NCBI RefSeq assembly: GCF_024320785.1 | Contig: NZ_JANDBC010000001.1 | Location: 330,617 to 394,616, forward strand | Direction of reading: 5' to 3' | Source of the DNA: Gracilimonas sediminicola | Lineage (GTDB): Bacteria > Bacteroidota > Rhodothermia > Balneolales > Balneolaceae | DNA length: 64,000 nt | In this document: piece after piece, positions 54,390-64,000 of the stretch | Layout: each line of letters begins with the position of its first letter | How positions within the stretch are numbered: position 1 is the stretch's first letter | Notes under the pieces: generated by a model | Seen by the model: the letters and a program-made list of their open reading frames with translations, nothing else | What the model was told of the DNA's origin: nothing | Databases searched by the model: none | Translations under genes and position numbers: made by a program

Positions 54390-54549
54390 AGCAATACCTC
54401 TCTGTACTTTGTGATTATAAACAAGGCCTTTTGCCCGGCTGATGTACCGACTTCATTCAACCCAGCCTCTAAGACCGAACAGTTGTAGTATTCAAAAGTA
54501 ATGTGAAGGGTTTATGTATATGGCTCAGAAAAGCGATGAAGAGGCTCTT

Positions 54550-54912
54550 TCAGCCCGGAAGTTCGTTGGAATCTATTTCGGGAGCCACATCTTCGATCTT
54601 ATTTTTAACTTTTTGATAGGTTGACCAGGCCCCATAGCCAATCATCATTACCACCACCCCATACACCCACCAGGGTACATTTTCGCCGGCAATGATTAAA
54701 TACAGATAAGCGGATATGAAAAAGAACGTAGAACTCAGTGCCGGTAAAACAATCGACTTTTGCTGCCGGTAATTCTTTACTAACCAGCCGATACTCAGCG
54801 TAAAAAAAGGAATCGCTCCTACATAAATACTCCCAAAAATTATGGGGTTCACCCCGTAATCTTCCCCCAGAGTAAAAAACCATTCCTTTGCAATTTCAAA
54901 AAATTCAGCCAT
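54550..54912 (-). CDS. Hypothetical membrane protein, three TM helices
   Basis: 120 residues with three hydrophobic segments (about 23-45, 53-75, 80-97) and an acidic cytoplasmic tail (KVKNKIEDVAPEIDSNELPG). Not recognised. A basic loop (KNYRQQKS) lies between helices 1 and 2. It stands alone between the PPDK gene and the divergent metal-type operon. Confidence 0.7.
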   Translation of the reverse strand: MAEFFEIAKEWFFTLGEDYGVNPIIFGSIYVGAIPFFTLSIGWLVKNYRQQKSIVLPALSSTFFFISAYLYLIIAGENVPWWVYGVVVMMIGYGAWSTYQKVKNKIEDVAPEIDSNELPG

Positions 54913-55001
54913 AGATCAGCAAGTTTTAAATTGTGTAATAGTTGCGAACGAATATAGACTAATTAGCCTTGTTTTGATGATATTAAGCATTAAATTCTTA
55001 C

Positions 55002-55012
55002 CGTATAATACG
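55002..55012. promoter_or_regulatory. Small palindrome before the His-rich operon
   Basis: CGTAT-A-ATACG, an 11-base perfect palindrome ten bases before the TTG start of the next gene. It could be an operator (for example for a Fur/Zur-like metal regulator), but it is too short to name. Confidence 0.3.
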
Positions 55013-55022
55013 AGATAATGCA

Positions 55023-55331
55023 TTGAACAGATTTAGAAATTACATATCTGTTGCTTTTTTGCTGCTTGCAGTAGCAGGATTGCTTTCTTCTATGGCTCAC
55101 TACCATAGTGATGGCTTGGAATGTCTGCATCATGCCAACGAACAGCATTATACCGAATCTGATCCCGTTTGCCCGGTTTGTACGATAAGTTCTTACACTT
55201 CGGATACAAATCCGGCACCTTTCATTCACATTTTGGAATATCAGGAAGTGCTGATTTCGGTAATGGATTTCCACTTTTCCGATGAACCATTCACTCCTCT
55301 TCTGGGTCGTTCCCCACCCGCATTGATTTAA
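55023..55331 (+). CDS. Small His/Cys-rich exported protein
   Basis: 102 residues from TTG 55023: a hydrophobic leader (about 6-25), then many His (MAHYHSDGLECLHHANEQHY) and a CPVC motif. This resembles small DUF2946-like accessory proteins found with metal-uptake genes, but the family is not certain. It leads an operon with the His-rich lipoprotein and TonB receptor, which suggests metal handling in the envelope. The start codon is weak; a shorter form starting inside the leader is possible. Confidence 0.6.
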   Translation: MNRFRNYISVAFLLLAVAGLLSSMAHYHSDGLECLHHANEQHYTESDPVCPVCTISSYTSDTNPAPFIHILEYQEVLISVMDFHFSDEPFTPLLGRSPPALI

Positions 55332-55401
55332 GTAAGCCACTAAATCCGGCCGCATTTTGGCCCGTTATATTATTTACCAACTTATTTAAATCATTTTACC
55401 C

Positions 55402-55878
55402 ATGAAAAAAGTATCCTTTTTATCAGCGGCTAAAGCTGTATTAACACTATTTATTTTCGCAGGAATTTTAACCGCATGCTCAAACTCTACCTCTTCAGAT
55501 GACCATGAACACGGGGATGCTGAAGGGTTCCGTTTAAAAATGAATGGACAAACCATCGTAGAACAACTTCCGGAACAGGATCTTACCGGTGAATTTGAGT
55601 TAGAACCCGGTCAGGAGACTGACTTAATCACCATTTACTTCATAGATCATGATGGAGAAGAGTTCCAGCCTGAGGAAGATTCATATTCCCTTGGCCATGA
55701 GTTTGAAGAGTCTGGTATTGCAGAATTTGAACAACATGCTGAAGACGGAAAATGGAGTTTTCATCTTCATGCCGAAGCTGAAGGGATTACGGATCTGAGA
55801 CTTATGCTCATGCATAATGGTCATGATGATCTCACCTCCCAAGGTATTCACGTTCATGTTGAAGCATCTGGACAGTGA
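55402..55878 (+). CDS. His-rich lipoprotein, probable metal-binding partner
   Basis: 158 residues: leader and lipobox LTAC (Cys about 26) followed by DDHEHGD. At least ten further His are placed in acidic contexts (DHDG, GHEFEE, WSFHLHAEAEG, MHNGHDD, GIHVHVEA). It would be held at the outer membrane and may pass metal (zinc or copper) to the receptor encoded next. Its stop overlaps the receptor's GTG start by four bases, so synthesis is coupled. No known family recognised. Confidence 0.72.
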   Translation: MKKVSFLSAAKAVLTLFIFAGILTACSNSTSSDDHEHGDAEGFRLKMNGQTIVEQLPEQDLTGEFELEPGQETDLITIYFIDHDGEEFQPEEDSYSLGHEFEESGIAEFEQHAEDGKWSFHLHAEAEGITDLRLMLMHNGHDDLTSQGIHVHVEASGQ

Positions 55879-58112
55879 AAATACGTAGCTTAATACTGTT
55901 ACTCGCGGGAGCTTTCTTTTTAGGAAGTGCTCCCGTTGAGGACAGTTATTTATTGTCCGGACTCATCACAGATGCTGATACCGGCGAGCCCATATCCTTT
56001 GCCTACGTTCATATTGAAGAACTAAACCGAACAGCCGTAGCTAATGCTGACGGCAGATATGAAATTAAAAACGTACCCGCAGGGAACTTTACTCTCTCTA
56101 TCCATAGGATAGGGTACCGAACGCAAACTCAGGAAATCAGCATTAAAGAAGCTGATGAAGTAGTTAACATCCAACTGCGGCCTACCGTCTTAGGCTCTCA
56201 ATCCGTAGATGTGGTTGGAGAGCAGGAAGATCTTGAAGGATCAAATCTTGAACACGCCTCAAAAAAAGTTTTTGGATCCGACCTTCGCAGAAATCTCGGA
56301 AACACCCTTTCTGAGACTTTATCCAATTTAGCAGGTTTTGATGAACGTAAAATGGGTTCAGCTCCCGGTCGGCCGGTAATACGGGGACTTGGAGATGAAC
56401 GCGTTTTGATACTACAAGATGGTATTCGGTCCGGTGATGTATCGGCCCAATCTTCCGACCATGCCGTGACTATCGATCCTATTTCAGCACAGGAAGTTGA
56501 AATTGCGCGGGGACCTCAGGCATTGGCTTATGGAGCAAATGCAATCGGGGGAGTAATTAATGTCGTGCGAAATCAAATTGAAACCACGGTTCCCTCAAAA
56601 ACAACCGGCAGCGTAACGCTGAACGGAGAATCTGTAAGTACCGGAATTTCCGGGGCTATCGATGCTACTGTTCCGTATAAAGATTTTGCCCTCAGCTTAA
56701 ATCTCAATGGCCGCACCGCCAGTGATGTTGGAACCCCATTGGGTCAAATTGAAAATACCTATTACCGTTCAACCAATGACGCCGTCGGGTTGAGCTGGGT
56801 GCAGGACTGGGGATATTTAGGAGGAGCATTCAGCACGTACCTCAACAATTACGGGATTCCGCCTGATCCCAACGGTCATCCCAATGGAGTGGATATTGAG
56901 ATGGAGAAATTTCAGTATGATTTCAAATCGGAAATTCTCGTTCGTAATGATTTCATCCAGGTAATTGAAGGCGATTTTTCCATCAAAAATTATACCCATC
57001 GTGAAATCGAATCTAACGGATCACTGGGCACTCAGTTTGGCCTGGTTACGACCAATGCCGAAGTAAAAGCAACGCATAATTCGCTTGGTTTCCTTGATAA
57101 AGGCACGTTTGGAGTATGGGGTGAACTTGAAGACTATGCAGTGATAGGAGCAAGTACACCGGATGCCAACAGCTATAAAATCGGTGCTTATATCATTGAA
57201 GAGAAAGACATCAATAAATTACACCTTGAAGCCGGTCTTCGCTTCGATTGGGTACTGAATAAGCCCTTGGAAAATGATCCAAATTCAAGCATTGGTAATA
57301 TCAGGGAACGATCTTTCCCGGCATTATCGAGTTCTTTCGCTGCTATTTATTCATTAGGAAAAGGTTTTTCTGCCGGTACAAGTTTGCTTCATTCATTCAG
57401 AGCACCTTCACTTGAAGAACTGTATTCTGAAGGGCCTCACCTTGCTTCCTATTCTTATGAAATTGGCAATCCTGATCTTGAACCGGAACGAGGCTTGGCT
57501 AAGGAATTATTTCTCAGGTACCAGTCAGACAAAGCCAGTGCTGAGGCTGCCTTATTCCACAATTCCTTCAATAACTATTTGTATGCCAGAGATACCGGCC
57601 AAAGAAATAACAGCCGGCCTGATTTAAACAATTATCAGTTTGTGGGAACCGAGGCTGTATTGTACGGGGCTGAGTTTTCAGGCGAATACCAGTTTCTCCT
57701 GAATTTTGTAATCGATGCATCCATCAGCTACACCCTTGGAGAGCGAAATGTTTCTGAACAGGAACAAGCCACATCAGGTTATAACGGTGACACCCGACCC
57801 CTTCCTCAAATTCCTCCTTTCAAAGTGAAATCATCTCTTAAGTATGCCAAAGGTGGATTTGAAATAGGAAGCAGAGTTAGGTTTTCAGCGGAGCAAACGC
57901 GTACCGGTGAATTCGAAACCCCAACCGACCGTTACCTGTTGGTAGATGCTTTCTCTCAATACCGGTTAGAAGGTGGAAAGCTTCTGCATACCTTTTCGGT
58001 GAATGTGAACAACCTGCTAAACACTGAATATTATGATCACCTTTCCCGTATCAAAGACCTGAGACCACAGCCCGGCATTAATGTAAGCCTGCTCTATCGC
58101 CTCTATTTCTAA
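55875..58112 (+). CDS. TonB-dependent receptor, probably metal-related
   Basis: 745-residue receptor: signal peptide (about 1-20), carboxypeptidase-regulatory-like domain (about 28-110, LSGLITDADTGEPISFAYVH), plug (about 125-235, GSAPGRPVIRGLGDERVLIL; PQALAYGANAIGGVINVVRN) and a barrel ending LYRLYF. The start is GTG. The plug style is close to ZnuD/FecA-like metal and chelate receptors, and the His-rich partner supports zinc or another metal; this is inference. No STN domain, so no sigma signalling. Confidence 0.9.
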   Translation: MKIRSLILLLAGAFFLGSAPVEDSYLLSGLITDADTGEPISFAYVHIEELNRTAVANADGRYEIKNVPAGNFTLSIHRIGYRTQTQEISIKEADEVVNIQLRPTVLGSQSVDVVGEQEDLEGSNLEHASKKVFGSDLRRNLGNTLSETLSNLAGFDERKMGSAPGRPVIRGLGDERVLILQDGIRSGDVSAQSSDHAVTIDPISAQEVEIARGPQALAYGANAIGGVINVVRNQIETTVPSKTTGSVTLNGESVSTGISGAIDATVPYKDFALSLNLNGRTASDVGTPLGQIENTYYRSTNDAVGLSWVQDWGYLGGAFSTYLNNYGIPPDPNGHPNGVDIEMEKFQYDFKSEILVRNDFIQVIEGDFSIKNYTHREIESNGSLGTQFGLVTTNAEVKATHNSLGFLDKGTFGVWGELEDYAVIGASTPDANSYKIGAYIIEEKDINKLHLEAGLRFDWVLNKPLENDPNSSIGNIRERSFPALSSSFAAIYSLGKGFSAGTSLLHSFRAPSLEELYSEGPHLASYSYEIGNPDLEPERGLAKELFLRYQSDKASAEAALFHNSFNNYLYARDTGQRNNSRPDLNNYQFVGTEAVLYGAEFSGEYQFLLNFVIDASISYTLGERNVSEQEQATSGYNGDTRPLPQIPPFKVKSSLKYAKGGFEIGSRVRFSAEQTRTGEFETPTDRYLLVDAFSQYRLEGGKLLHTFSVNVNNLLNTEYYDHLSRIKDLRPQPGINVSLLYRLYF

Positions 58113-58130
58113 CAAGCCCTGAAAATAAAA

Positions 58131-58155
58131 GCCCTGGAAGGTTCAGTTCCAGGGC
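58131..58155 (+). terminator. Rho-independent-like terminator of the His-rich operon
   Basis: GCCCTGGAA/TTCCAGGGC, 9-bp perfect stem, 7-base loop, starting 18 bases after the receptor stop. The T tract is weak (CCTTAGCTTT). Confidence 0.7.
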
Positions 58156-58170
58156 CTTAGCTTTAGGTTT

Positions 58171-58234
58171 CAGCTTTAAGGAGTAAAAATCGACTAACTG
58201 TTAGGGTATAAACATTAATCTCACCTTTAAGCTG
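58171..58234. repeat. Perfect 11-bp inverted repeat, ogt leader region
   Basis: CAGCTTTAAGG (58171-58181) and CCTTTAAGCTG (58224-58234) are exact reverse complements, 42 bases apart. They lie in the 308-bp gene-free stretch 58113-58420; the rest is AT-rich, with an A/T tract at 58268-58285. Confidence 0.55.
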
Positions 58235-58420
58235 ATTACAAGAGTAACCGCAACGGGATTTGTTACACTTTTTTTTAAAAAAATTTTCTCCCCCTTCAAA
58301 TCACTGCTTTTCAGTATTTTACGAGTGAATTTTTTCAGGCTGAATAAATTTATTTTAAGATTTTGATAAATCTCTGTGAGTCTATATTCTCCAGCGAATA
58401 ATCATTCATAAAAATAGCCC

Positions 58421-58879
58421 GTGACTTACGTTAGCTTTTTGGAGACTCCCATCGGTTTTCTCCGCATCCTGTCGAATGGTGATGGTATCACTGAAATCAA
58501 ATTCATGGATTTTGACGGGCCTGAAGATCCTGATGTTCACACCGAATCTGCCAAAACTCAACTCCGGGAATATTTTGAAGGTCTTCGGGCCTCTTTTCAG
58601 TTAGAGCTGCTTCCACAGGGGACCGGGTTTGAGCAAAAAGTCTGGAAACAGCTGCTGGAAATTCCACAGGGGTCAACCACTTCCTATGGGGCTATTGCAA
58701 AAAAAATTGGGGATGAAAAAGCATCCCAGGCAGTAGGTAAAGCAAACGGTAAAAACCCGATAGCCATTGTCATTCCCTGTCACCGTGTAGTAGGGGCTGA
58801 TAATAAACTCACGGGTTATGCTGGCGGTGCAGAGCGAAAGGAGTGGCTCCTTAAGCATGAAGGTGCCCTTCTGCTATAA
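58421..58879 (+). CDS. ogt: Methylated-DNA--protein-cysteine methyltransferase
   Basis: 152-residue suicide repair protein that takes methyl groups from O6-methylguanine (and O4-methylthymine). The active site PCHRVVG has Cys120, and the helix-turn-helix arginine segment GSTTSYGAIAKKIG and KANGKNPIAIV are intact. It is the short Ogt type: no Ada-like AdaA domain. The start is GTG at 58421. Alone on its transcript. Confidence 0.95.
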   Translation: MTYVSFLETPIGFLRILSNGDGITEIKFMDFDGPEDPDVHTESAKTQLREYFEGLRASFQLELLPQGTGFEQKVWKQLLEIPQGSTTSYGAIAKKIGDEKASQAVGKANGKNPIAIVIPCHRVVGADNKLTGYAGGAERKEWLLKHEGALLL

Positions 58880-58950
58880 CTATTTTTTACGGTGAAATAT
58901 CCCGCTAACCATTACATTCCGTCCAATTCTTTCAATCATCCTTTCACACT

Positions 58951-60537
<1,587 letters not shown>

Positions 60538-60539
60538 AG

Positions 60540-60592
60540 AAAACCACGGAGTTCACCGAGCAGCATTGAGCTTTTCTGTGCACTCCGTGGTT
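60540..60592. terminator. Bidirectional terminator between convergent genes
   Basis: AAACCACGGAGT (60540-60551) pairs perfectly with ACTCCGTGGTTT (60581-60592), 12 bp. The flanking AAA/TTT give short T runs in both directions. The ACCACGGAGTTCAC word resembles a widespread intergenic repeat. Confidence 0.75.
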
Positions 60593-60597
60593 TAGCA

Positions 60598-63207
60598 TTA
60601 CATACCCGGCAGCAACATTACCGCATTTTGCACCATACGGCTGGGCCCAACCCAGAACATGCGGTACTGGGTGTTATCCAACAGGAACACCACTTTCCCG
60701 CTTCCCATGTTTTCTACCGCCGCAAAAGCTTTTCCGGCTGCTTTTTCTTTATTCTCTTCGGAGGCATAACCCGAAGCCAATACTTCATCCGCTTCTTTCA
60801 CATAGTATCCTACCGTTTGGTATGAGGTTGAAGGCACAAGTCCATCATCACCAAATTTCAATGAGTAAAGCCGCTCCGGCATTCCAAAAGCCAGCGGGTT
60901 TGTATTATCAACCATCGCTTTGAAAGCAGATCCCGGAATGCGCTCAAGGCCAAATACATCCTCTCTGTTTGCATACTTGGTGTACGCTTTCGGGTCAACC
61001 TTAGTGGTATCTTCATTCTCTTCTTCAAAGAGTTCCACATCGGTAAAACCTGATTTATCTTTGGTCAGCCATGAGGCACTCCCTTCCGTACCTATCAGTA
61101 CCCCTCCGCGACGTACCCAATCTTTCACAGCTTCCATTTCATTTTCGCCCCAAACGCTGCTCAATCCACCCCAGGCTCCAGGCATCAGAATTACATCGTA
61201 TTCATCCAGATCGCTGCTTGAAAAACTTCCCGAGCGAATCCGGCTTATGCCCAACTCGGTCCACTGATCAAATAAAAACCAAAGCTGACCTGCAGTGTAG
61301 GAACTGAAGGGAGAATCTACCATCAAAGCTACGTTGGGTTTCTCTACGGGCTGGCTGTCGCCGGATGCCAAATCCATTCCTTTACTCATCCGTCCGGTGT
61401 TAAATCCTTTCACCACAACATTGGCTTCTTCTGCAATTTTCTGCATGTCGGAGGCCATGCGGTCTCTTTTCTCATAATTTCTTCCCACCAACACAATAAG
61501 CGAGCCTTCTGAATAAGACTTATTCCCATCATTAAAACTGCGGCGTGCGCTGCGGACGTTATAGTCCATATCCCACAGCTTGGCGAGTGCTTTGGGTGCA
61601 TGCCGTTGTTCCCAGTCAATCACATAGGCATACTGCGCACCGGAATTCTCCAGTCCGGATTCATACTCTAACTCTTCGGTAACCATTTCCGTGGAGGCCC
61701 CGACACCCCGTGTTGTCCACGCAGCGTCCAGGTTATAGGCAAGTGGCACCGACCATGTAGCCATGTCGTACATAACCGAATCTTCAATTTCCATCTGCTT
61801 TCTGAACAGGGTGTTGATGAATAAATGCTTAGGTTGATCGGTCTTGATAACGAAATCGCCGGCGGTAAATCTTCTGTTGGAGGAACTTCCATCCCAATAG
61901 CTGTATGAATCCCGTTGCGTGAAGTCCTCGGTAGCCTGCTCAACTTTCACCCCGTGCTTCAGCATCAGGTTTACCACCTGGTAGGTGTAGTCGTTTTCGT
62001 TATTTGGCAGAATGTAGGCTTTTGTATTTCCTTTTTGAGCCGACTGTGAAACCGATTCCTGAAAATAACCCAACAATCCCTGTTTATTCTCAACAGCCGT
62101 CTTTACGATGGAAACTCCATTGGTGTAATGATCAAAAACCCGTTGCCGGAGAGTCAGCACATAGCCATCATCGGTTTCAACTGCACGTCCGCCCCGACTG
62201 TGGCCTCCCTGTTCAGCCAGCATCCCGATTCCTCCCATAATACTTGGGTAAGAGGAGCCATATCCCGGATAAAAGAAGTCAAAAGCTTCACGGGTCGCAT
62301 AATTAACACTGGCCTCATCCAGTTCTTCTATTAAACCGCGGCCGAAAGTATCTGCCCATTTATCGTATTCAGACGGTAGCTCCAGGTTTCTGGGAGTGGT
62401 ACCCGGCATGGCAAAATAGTTGTTATTAAATCCCTGCTCGTGAAAATCCATATGCACCTGGGGCATCCATTGCTGGTAAGCGGCAATTCTTCCCTTCGAT
62501 TCAGGGTGAACCAGCCATACCCAATCACGGTTCAGGTCAAACCAATAGTGGTTTGTTCGACCTCCGGGCCAAATTTCATCATGCTCCAGATCATCTGCAT
62601 TCGTATTAAGTACATTTGCCCGGGAAGATTTGTACCAGTACACATACCGGTCGCGCCCGTCCGGATTAATCATCGGGTCAATAATAACTACCGAATTTTG
62701 CAGCCAATTTTCCGTTCCCTGATCGGCTCCGGCCACCAGTCGGTATGCGGTTTGCATTGCTGCCTCACTGCTTGATGGCTCATTCCCGTGCACATTGTAG
62801 CTGAGCCACACAACCACCGGTTTATCATCAATTCCGGTGGATTCAGGGTTATTCGCCAGCTCAAGATTGGCCTGCCGGATTGACTCGATGTTGCCCTGAT
62901 TTTCCTCCGAGCTGATGACAGCATAATACAATCCCCGCCCTTCATATGTAGTGCCGTACTTGTGGAATGTCAATCTGCCGGATTCTTCAGCCAGCTGTTT
63001 AAAGTAATCCATCACCCGGTGGTGAAAAGTATATTCCTCACCCAGTTCATATCCCAGGAATTCTGCAGGAGAGGTGATCTCTGAATCATAACTAAGGTTG
63101 GGGTGAAACTGGAACCGTTCGTAGGCAAATTCATCCTGGGCTAATGCCTGGTTTGACGCCAATAAAAAGAAGCCTGATACGAAGAGAAGTTTTAGCAGTG
63201 ATTTCAT
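60598..63207 (-). CDS. M14 family zinc carboxypeptidase, exported
   Basis: 869 residues with a signal peptide (about 1-23, ALAQ). The M14 domain covers about 50-400: zinc ligands His140 and Glu143 (YNVHGNEPSS), substrate-binding segments MINPDGRDRY (about 178-187) and DLNRDW, and MDFHEQGFNN, which provides the third ligand. The C-terminal half (about 410-869) includes a glutamine-amidotransferase-like domain (LMVDSPFSSYTAGQLWFLFD; VILMPGAWGG). Peptides or peptidoglycan fragments are likely substrates. It converges on the amidohydrolase gene at a shared terminator. Confidence 0.92.
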   Translation of the reverse strand: MKSLLKLLFVSGFFLLASNQALAQDEFAYERFQFHPNLSYDSEITSPAEFLGYELGEEYTFHHRVMDYFKQLAEESGRLTFHKYGTTYEGRGLYYAVISSEENQGNIESIRQANLELANNPESTGIDDKPVVVWLSYNVHGNEPSSSEAAMQTAYRLVAGADQGTENWLQNSVVIIDPMINPDGRDRYVYWYKSSRANVLNTNADDLEHDEIWPGGRTNHYWFDLNRDWVWLVHPESKGRIAAYQQWMPQVHMDFHEQGFNNNYFAMPGTTPRNLELPSEYDKWADTFGRGLIEELDEASVNYATREAFDFFYPGYGSSYPSIMGGIGMLAEQGGHSRGGRAVETDDGYVLTLRQRVFDHYTNGVSIVKTAVENKQGLLGYFQESVSQSAQKGNTKAYILPNNENDYTYQVVNLMLKHGVKVEQATEDFTQRDSYSYWDGSSSNRRFTAGDFVIKTDQPKHLFINTLFRKQMEIEDSVMYDMATWSVPLAYNLDAAWTTRGVGASTEMVTEELEYESGLENSGAQYAYVIDWEQRHAPKALAKLWDMDYNVRSARRSFNDGNKSYSEGSLIVLVGRNYEKRDRMASDMQKIAEEANVVVKGFNTGRMSKGMDLASGDSQPVEKPNVALMVDSPFSSYTAGQLWFLFDQWTELGISRIRSGSFSSSDLDEYDVILMPGAWGGLSSVWGENEMEAVKDWVRRGGVLIGTEGSASWLTKDKSGFTDVELFEEENEDTTKVDPKAYTKYANREDVFGLERIPGSAFKAMVDNTNPLAFGMPERLYSLKFGDDGLVPSTSYQTVGYYVKEADEVLASGYASEENKEKAAGKAFAAVENMGSGKVVFLLDNTQYRMFWVGPSRMVQNAVMLLPGM

Positions 63208-63319
63208 AGTGTGGTTTTTTAGCGTTCAGCGGTCAGATAACTGATGGCTTTGTATTTAAAGTTGGCCTTATAATAAGAGTATTCCGTTAAGAATAAAGTC
63301 TTTTGCTTTTTGAGGATTT

Positions 63320-63335
63320 ATCTCAATTTTGAGAT
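63320..63335. promoter_or_regulatory. Palindrome directly before the last start codon
   Basis: ATCTCAA-TT-TTGAGAT, perfect 7-bp arms, ending one base before the ATG at 63336. It would form a small hairpin over the ribosome-binding region, or be an operator site. Confidence 0.35.
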
Positions 63336-64000
63336 ATGAAAAAAGCGCTAAAAGTTTTTTTAATATTTGTTATATCTGTAGTAATTCTTGCAGGAGTCGC
63401 CGCCTTCATTGCCTCCACCTTTTTGACCACTCCCCTTAAGAAAGCCCTTACTGAAGAATTCAGTCGCCAAACCGATCAGGATTTCATCCTCGATTTTTCC
63501 GCCTTCGATATCAGCCTTTTGCGGCGTTCTATTACGGTTGATTCTATAGTAGTTCGCCCCGATAGTGCTTCTCCTCACATCAGAAAAATTTCAGCATCAT
63601 CGGTATCCATCGCAGGAATTCATTGGTTTAGCCTAATTAATAAACCCTTTCCAAATTTTGAACGGATTATTATTCAGCAGCCTGATGTAGAACTCTATTC
63701 CCGCGACTTTTCTTCTTCAGCATTTGCCAACTCCGGGAATAACCCCACCGATGATATAACAAAAAAACTAGCCACTTTTGATTTGATAATTAATAAAGGG
63801 AAAGGCCGAATCATCAGGCCCAACAAGCAGGAAATTTTTCGGGTTGATGACATTTCCGTTGAAGCCAGAGACGTAAACATAAACGAGCTTCTGGATGGTT
63901 CTCAGCTTATTTTTATGGATAATTTGATCATCAACGGCTCGGGTTTGCGACTGTCGATGGAGAAGAAACTGTACGAAATAACAGCCGGTGATTTCAGCTT
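63336..64000 (+). CDS. AsmA/DUF748-like membrane-anchored protein, 3' end outside window
   Basis: Open reading frame from ATG 63336 to the window end (about 221 codons, no stop). A single N-terminal transmembrane helix (about 7-29, VFLIFVISVVILAGVAAFIA) is followed by LKKALTEEFSRQTDQDFILD and an alternating hydrophobic pattern (FSAFDISLLRRSITVDSIVV; ISAFDLIIN-type strands; FRVDDISVEA). This is the layout of AsmA-like or DUF748 proteins, long repeating beta-groove proteins that carry lipids between membranes. Named from the N-terminus only. Confidence 0.6.
   Translation, partial: MKKALKVFLIFVISVVILAGVAAFIASTFLTTPLKKALTEEFSRQTDQDFILDFSAFDISLLRRSITVDSIVVRPDSASPHIRKISASSVSIAGIHWFSLINKPFPNFERIIIQQPDVELYSRDFSSSAFANSGNNPTDDITKKLATFDLIINKGKGRIIRPNKQEIFRVDDISVEARDVNINELLDGSQLIFMDNLIINGSGLRLSMEKKLYEITAGDFS

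Overview
The window looks like a chromosome segment of a marine or halophilic Balneolota/Bacteroidota-type bacterium, probably close to Gracilimonas or Balneola. The reasons are two type IX secretion C-terminal sorting domains with the YPNPFNP signature, four TonB-dependent receptors (three with a carboxypeptidase-like N-terminal domain, one also with an STN domain), an ECF sigma/FecR pair, DUF4249 and DUF4159 proteins, a lycopene cyclase, and a very small basic AURKAIP1/COX24-type ribosomal protein. This placement is inference from gene content; no rRNA is present.

Layout. 1-6.1 kb: the 3' part of a penicillin-acylase-type amidase, a tandem 110-bp repeat, a two-domain M16 lipoprotein peptidase and an M23 peptidase. 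6.2-11.9 kb: a transenvelope signalling block (ECF sigma factor, DUF5666-like lipoprotein, FecR anti-sigma, STN-containing TonB receptor). 12-14 kb: a RidA-like protein, a small membrane protein, and a DUF559 nuclease gene framed by two 209-bp direct repeats. 14.1-18.2 kb: divergent multi-PAS histidine kinase and REC-PAS-HisKA_2 kinase. 18.4-18.9 kb: tmRNA with its terminator. 19.9-22 kb: an IS110-family element inserted in a palindromic dispersed repeat, followed by further repeats. 22-29 kb: TonB receptor plus DUF4249 pair, an outer-membrane protein, DUF4159, VOC and threonine-aldolase genes. 29-34 kb: lycopene cyclase, rsmE, a BFD-like ferredoxin overlapping a dCTP deaminase, and a nitrilase-superfamily enzyme. 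34-39 kb: two paralogous T9SS cargo proteins with a PID-CTERM-like peptide between them. 39.6-45 kb: COX24-like protein, HU, alanine symporter, upp, lptC and an OstA/LptA-like protein. 45-54 kb: EF-G paralogue, asparaginase, exonuclease, RAYT transposase flanked by four REP palindromes, a flavin disulfide reductase and PPDK. 54.5-64 kb: a His-rich metal-type TonB operon, ogt, amidohydrolase, M14 peptidase and the start of an AsmA-like gene.

The most striking region is the IS110 element (19877-21165). The insertion can be resolved to the base because it interrupts a recognisable palindrome. The non-coding end upstream of the transposase can be folded by eye into the layout of an IS110 bridge RNA. 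Its two loops carry short stretches matching, in the expected order and polarity, both target flanks and both element ends. The transposase gene has an in-frame amber codon after residue 30, so this copy is probably inactive. Other items worth attention are the nuclease cassette, an EF-G paralogue lacking the catalytic His, and a recurring class of intergenic hairpins built from repeated short words. All calls were made by reading; no database search or folding program was run.
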